From positions 248,001 to 312,000 of the forward strand of contig NZ_LT598653.1 of the NCBI RefSeq assembly GCF_900078365.1: DNA of 64,000 bases. Reading direction: 5' to 3'. The stretch is from an uncultured Sphingopyxis sp. (lineage in GTDB: Bacteria; Pseudomonadota; Alphaproteobacteria; Sphingomonadales; Sphingomonadaceae). Position numbers and translations under genes: made by a program. The notes beneath the pieces are model-generated. The model was not told where the DNA came from and searched no databases. It was given only the letters and a program-made list of their open reading frames with translations. Each line of letters begins with the position of its first letter. Within the stretch, counting starts at the first letter, position 1. Positions 60,766-64,000 of this stretch are shown in pieces.

Positions 60766-60814
60766 TGCCGCGCCCTATACGGCGCGCGGGCGGGGGTCAA
60801 AATCTAAGTGATTT

Positions 60815-60905
60815 CGTCGCCCCCGCGAAGGCGGGGGCCGCTGGAGGGTTTGTCCAGCGTAGCTGCGTAAAACCGTTGGCGGCCCCCGCCTTCGCGGGGG
60901 CGACG
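60815..60905. repeat. REPIN-like repeat, type F copy 4
   Basis: CGTCGCCCCCGCGAAGGCGG and the inverted CCGCCTTCGCGGGGGCGACG bound 91 bases, longer than the copy in ligA because the centre is longer. It lies between pmbA and the small membrane gene. Confidence 0.9.
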
Positions 60906-60920
60906 GCAATGTTTCCAGCC

Positions 60921-61319
60921 CTACTTGATGATCGCCGCGATCGCGTCGGTGGCGGCGATCGCGCCGCTGATCCACAGGAAGGGCAGGGTCAGCGCGGCGA
61001 ACCACAGGCGGCGAACGTCGCGGCGAAAGCGCGCGTGCAGGCCCCAGCTTGCGAGCGCCTGGCGGCTCAGATGATACCAGTGCCGTTCGGTCGAGCGCGC
61101 GACCGGAAGCGCGAGCGCGAGCAGCATGACCAGCGCGACGACGATGAAGGCGGAGGGCGCCCCGGCGGCGACCACGCTCATCACGAGCCAGATCTGCAGC
61201 GCGGCGAAGGCGAGGAGGGCAGCGGCGGCATGCCACGTCATCCGGCGGCCGAGGCTTCGTGCCGGCGGCACGCTGACTGCCGTGCGCCTCCACAGGCGCG
61301 GTTCGAATGCTGATGCCAT
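60921..61319 (-). CDS. Small integral membrane protein of unknown function
   Basis: The 132-residue protein has hydrophobic segments near 28-48, 52-70 and 110-130 and Arg-rich ends, so it is probably a three-pass inner-membrane protein. The loop text SRQALASWGLHARFRRDVRRLW looks basic and cytoplasmic. No family was recognised. The ATG at 61319 was chosen over a longer frame. It is divergent from the SulP gene. Confidence 0.6.
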   Translation of the reverse strand: MASAFEPRLWRRTAVSVPPARSLGRRMTWHAAAALLAFAALQIWLVMSVVAAGAPSAFIVVALVMLLALALPVARSTERHWYHLSRQALASWGLHARFRRDVRRLWFAALTLPFLWISGAIAATDAIAAIIK

Positions 61320-61606
61320 ATTACAGCCCCCTAGGCTGGCGATTCCCAGAACCGCACGTTTTGCCCCAAAAATTCCCAAGTCAAGACAGCTTGCCCGTGA
61401 TTCGTTAATTTTTGCACTCGGTTCGGCGCGGATTCGTAACAAAATCGCGCCCGATCGCTGAAATCGCTACGAATCTGGCACCATTTGCCCCGTCCGGCGC
61501 GACAGGAAGGGTGAAAAATGCCATCAGCCGAATGGATGCGGCGGGCTTGACCGCGCCGCAGGACGCGGCGTAGCGCGATTGCGTTCCCTCGATCGACGGA
61601 GACGCG

Positions 61607-62869
61607 ATGCGCCGGCCCAAATTGCTCGATACCGCAAGCGACTATAGCTGGCCGCTCTTCCGCGCCGATGCGCTGGCCGGGATCAGCGTCGCGCTCGTCG
61701 CCTTGCCGCTCTGCATCGCGATCGCCATCGCATCGGGCAGCACGCCTTTCGTCGGACTGGTCACCGCGATCGCCGGCGGCTTCATCATTTCGGCGACCAG
61801 CGGCAGCCGGGTGCAGATCGGCGGGCCGACCGGGGCGTTCATCGTCGTCGTCTATGGCGTGATTCAGGATCATGGCATGGACGGGCTGATCGTCGCGACG
61901 ATCATGGCGGGCATCCTGCTGATCGTGGCCGGCTTCTTCCGCGCAGGGCGGCTGATCGCGCTGGTCCCCGAACCGGTGATCGACGGCTTTACCATCGGCA
62001 TCGCGGTGATCATAGCCGCCAGCCAGTTCCAGGACGCGCTCGGCTTGTCGGCGGGCAAGGTCCCCGCCGACATGATCCCGAAGCTGGAGGCGCTGTGGGC
62101 GGCGCGCGCCACGCTCAGCCTCGCGGCGCTGGGCGTGACCGCGGCGACGGTGGCCGCGATCCTGCTGCTCCGCCGCTGGCGTCCGCGCTGGCCGGTGCTG
62201 GTGATCGCCGTCGGCGCGGCGTCGCTCGCGGTGCTCCTGTTCCACCTGCCGGTCGATACGGTCGGTTCGCGCTTCGGCGCGTTGCCGAGCGGATTTCCCG
62301 CGCCGCACTGGCCCGAAGTGACGGCGGACCGGATCGTCGCCTTGCTCCCGTCCGCGCTTACCATCGCCTTTCTGGCGGGCGTCGAATCGCTGTTGTCGGC
62401 GATCGTCGCCGACAGGATGTTCGACGGCCGGCACCGCCCCAGCGCCGAACTGCTGGCGCAGGGCTATGCCAATGTCGTGACCCCGCTGTTCGGCGGGCTG
62501 CCGGTCACCGGCGCGATCGCGCGCACCGCGACCAATGTCCGCGCGGGCGGGCGCACGCCGGTCGCGGGCATGGTCCATGCGGCGGTGATCCTGATCGTCG
62601 TGCTCGCCGCCGGAGGGCTCGCGGGCGCGCTCGCGCTGCCCGCGCTGGCGGCGGTGCTGCTGGTGACCGCCTATAATATGGCGGAGCCCGGGAAATGGCG
62701 CGAACATGCGGCGCTGCCGCGGGACGAACTCATCCTGCTGCTCGTCACCTTGCTGCTGACGGTATTCGCCGACCTGACGATCGCGATCGGCACCGGCGTG
62801 GCGCTGGGTTTCATCCTGCGCTGGTGGAAAGGACGCGGCGCGAGGCTCTGGACCCCGCGCGAGCGTTAG
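61607..62869 (+). CDS. SulP family anion permease without a STAS domain
   Basis: SulP proteins transport sulfate, bicarbonate or other anions. The 420-residue protein has about ten hydrophobic segments and the SulP pattern: RADALAGISVALVALPLCIAIAIASG (about 19-44), GGPTGAFIVV and PVTGAIARTATNVRAGGRTP (about 299-318). The usual C-terminal STAS domain is missing; the protein ends after the last helix at RWWKGRG. The SulP family also includes bicarbonate transporters, and the substrate is not shown. Its start at ATG 61607 is preceded by a weak GGAGACG. Confidence 0.88.
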   Translation: MRRPKLLDTASDYSWPLFRADALAGISVALVALPLCIAIAIASGSTPFVGLVTAIAGGFIISATSGSRVQIGGPTGAFIVVVYGVIQDHGMDGLIVATIMAGILLIVAGFFRAGRLIALVPEPVIDGFTIGIAVIIAASQFQDALGLSAGKVPADMIPKLEALWAARATLSLAALGVTAATVAAILLLRRWRPRWPVLVIAVGAASLAVLLFHLPVDTVGSRFGALPSGFPAPHWPEVTADRIVALLPSALTIAFLAGVESLLSAIVADRMFDGRHRPSAELLAQGYANVVTPLFGGLPVTGAIARTATNVRAGGRTPVAGMVHAAVILIVVLAAGGLAGALALPALAAVLLVTAYNMAEPGKWREHAALPRDELILLLVTLLLTVFADLTIAIGTGVALGFILRWWKGRGARLWTPRER

Positions 62870-62877
62870 GGCCTTTC

Positions 62878-63486
62878 CTAGAACTGCGGCGGGGTCGGCA
62901 GCGGCTCGGCGTCGGCTTCGTCGGGAGCGGCCGGCGCGGCCGGAGCCTCGCCATTGGCCTGCCGTTCGAGTTCCTCGGCCGCCTTCTGCCGTTCGGCGAG
63001 CGCGCGCTCTTCGGCGACGACCGCGGCTTCGACCTCTTCGGCCGCGGCGTCGATGCCCGCGAGGCGCTTGGCGCGCTCGTCGGCGATCATCGCCTGCCAG
63101 TCGGTCTTGTCGGCGGCGCGCCGTTCGGCGCGTGCGCCTGCGAGCAGCGCCTGCGTACAGCCGGTAAAGCCGCCGAGGCCGGCCGGCGAGCAGCTGTCGG
63201 TGCCGAAGCGGCCGACGCGTTCGAGCGCGACGACCTTGTTCGCCCACGCCTCGTTGCGCGGATCGAGCGGGTTGCCGCGCAGCATTTCGGGCACGCGATA
63301 ACGTTCGGTTTCGGGCAGGCGGTTACACACGACGATCTCGTCGGGGCTCGACTGTTCGCACTTGTCGTCGCCATAGACGATGACCTGGTTGATCTTTTCG
63401 GCCTCGACGGTGGCCTCCTGCGCGGCGGCGGGCAGGGCGGCGGCGCTGCCGGCGAGGATCAGCGCGAACAGGGGGAGGCGGGTCAT
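62878..63486 (-). CDS. Exported coiled-coil protein of unknown function
   Basis: The 202-residue protein has a Sec signal peptide (about 1-22, ending AAAQE). A domain with VIVYGDDKCEQSSPDEIVVCNRLPETERYRVPE (about 35-67) follows, with two close cysteines plus Cys98 and Cys109, which could form disulfides. Then comes a helical, Ala/Glu-rich region (about 135-175) and a Pro/Ala tail. The Cys-rich segment resembles sphingomonad exported proteins that I cannot name. No partner gene is obvious. Confidence 0.65.
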   Translation of the reverse strand: MTRLPLFALILAGSAAALPAAAQEATVEAEKINQVIVYGDDKCEQSSPDEIVVCNRLPETERYRVPEMLRGNPLDPRNEAWANKVVALERVGRFGTDSCSPAGLGGFTGCTQALLAGARAERRAADKTDWQAMIADERAKRLAGIDAAAEEVEAAVVAEERALAERQKAAEELERQANGEAPAAPAAPDEADAEPLPTPPQF

Positions 63487-63554
63487 CGGATCTTCCTTGG
63501 TCGTTTCATTCCGGATGGCATGTCATCGCTGCACGAGCAATGAACAATCTCATA

Positions 63555-63642
63555 TCCGCTCGCCCTGAGCTTGTCGAAGGGCCGTTCTTTCTTTCAGACG
63601 TCCGGAAGAAGGACAGCCCTTCGACAAGCTCAGGGCAAACGG
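63555..63642. repeat. Palindromic repeat, type B copy 3
   Basis: CCTGAGCTTGTCGAAGGGC and the inverted CCCTTCGACAAGCTCAGGGC bound it. It is upstream of the exported protein and downstream of coq7. Confidence 0.87.
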
Positions 63643-63664
63643 TTCATATTAATCGCTCGTCGCT

Positions 63665-64000
63665 CTAAATACGTTTCGACAGCGCGATGGCTGCACGGCA
63701 ACCCGCGCGAATCGCGAGGCTCAGGATCGGGTAGCCCGGCGCGCTTTCGGCGCCCGCCTTCAGCGCGGCTTCCTTGTGCTCGAGCTCCTCGGCGCGGAAA
63801 TCCTCGACCGCGGCGCTGAGTTCGGGGTCGCGGTCGCCGAGTTCGTCGAGTTGATGCCGGTAGTGACGGTCGATTTCGGTCTCGACCGCCGCGGTGCAGG
63901 CCATCGCCGCTTTGGGGCCCATCGCGGCCGTCACCGCGCCGAGCGCGAAGCCCGCGACGTTCCAGACCGGCTGAAGCGCGGTCGGGCGCACCCCGCGCCG
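63665..64000 (-). CDS. coq7: Ubiquinone biosynthesis di-iron hydroxylase Coq7 (partial, N-terminus outside the window)
   Basis: Coq7 hydroxylates demethoxyubiquinone in ubiquinone synthesis. Only the C-terminal part is present, about 111 residues, reading from the window edge in the minus direction. It shows VRPTALQPVWNVAGFALGAV, AMACTAAVETEIDRHY and FRAEELEHKEAALKAGAESAPGY, with the ExxH iron ligand text EELEHKE, and ends GCRAAIALSKRI. The frame is open to base 64000, so the start lies further along. A GTG at 63989-63991 is not the true start, because the upstream codons still match the family (RRGVRPTAL). Confidence 0.93.
   Translation of the reverse strand, partial: RRGVRPTALQPVWNVAGFALGAVTAAMGPKAAMACTAAVETEIDRHYRHQLDELGDRDPELSAAVEDFRAEELEHKEAALKAGAESAPGYPILSLAIRAGCRAAIALSKRI

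Overview
The window reads as chromosomal DNA of an alphaproteobacterium of the order Sphingomonadales, most like Sphingopyxis or a close relative. The evidence is very high GC with GC-rich third positions, a CtrA cell-cycle regulator whose promoter carries a TTAA-N7-TTAA box and a GANTC site, a short plant-type GshA, a four-gene alpha ribosomal operon without rpsD, and many short palindromic repeats. No rRNA, tRNA, CRISPR array, prophage or complete insertion sequence was found.

Layout. 0.5-6.4 kb: translation/transcription operon rimP-nusA-ylxR-infB-rbfA. 6.5-9.7 kb: a block (WS/DGAT acyltransferase, tdk, a GNAT enzyme, a small secreted protein) separating rbfA from truB-rpsO-pnp (9.8-13.6 kb). 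14-20 kb: nucleoside deaminase and a membrane protein, then PPIase, bamD, recN, a GNAT enzyme and a monooxygenase-fold protein. 20-24 kb: a DUF559 nuclease-like gene coupled to ligA, then a membrane hydroxylase. 24-29 kb: a probable metal-uptake set (DUF2946-like protein, TonB receptor, PepSY membrane protein) followed by a second hydroxylase. 28.7-31.7 kb: Crp-type regulator and modABC. 31.7-38.8 kb: phhA, prmA, an SDR, a soluble chemoreceptor, an Lrp regulator and ald. 39-46.8 kb: fpr with an unknown partner, DUF1295, hydrolase, 2OG oxygenase, EVE, PilZ, a degenerate SRAP, arfB and an RluA-family synthase. 47-50.7 kb: extradiol dioxygenase, azoR and pirin with a divergent LysR. 50.9-55.3 kb: ctrA, gshA and a DUF11/P-domain secreted protein. 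55.7-58.3 kb: rpsM-rpsK-rpoA-rplQ. 58.6-64 kb: inositol-phosphatase-like protein, pmbA, SulP transporter, and coq7 cut by the window edge.

The most unusual property is a dense population of short palindromic repeats, about 27 copies in 64 kb. Most are 74-91 bp, begin with CGTC, end with GACG, and consist of two hairpins facing each other, as in REPIN/BIME elements. A second class is longer (113-171 bp) with CCCCTCCC-type hairpins at both ends. A third carries GAGCTTGTCGAA arms. They lie between genes, inside operons (modA/modB, rpoA/rplQ), and in two cases inside essential-type reading frames. One 75-bp copy adds exactly 25 codons to ligA, and an 82-bp copy lies in frame in truB. The DUF559 gene is bounded upstream by a long element and ends within a degenerate half-element, so the nuclease may be associated with the repeats. 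That last link is inference.
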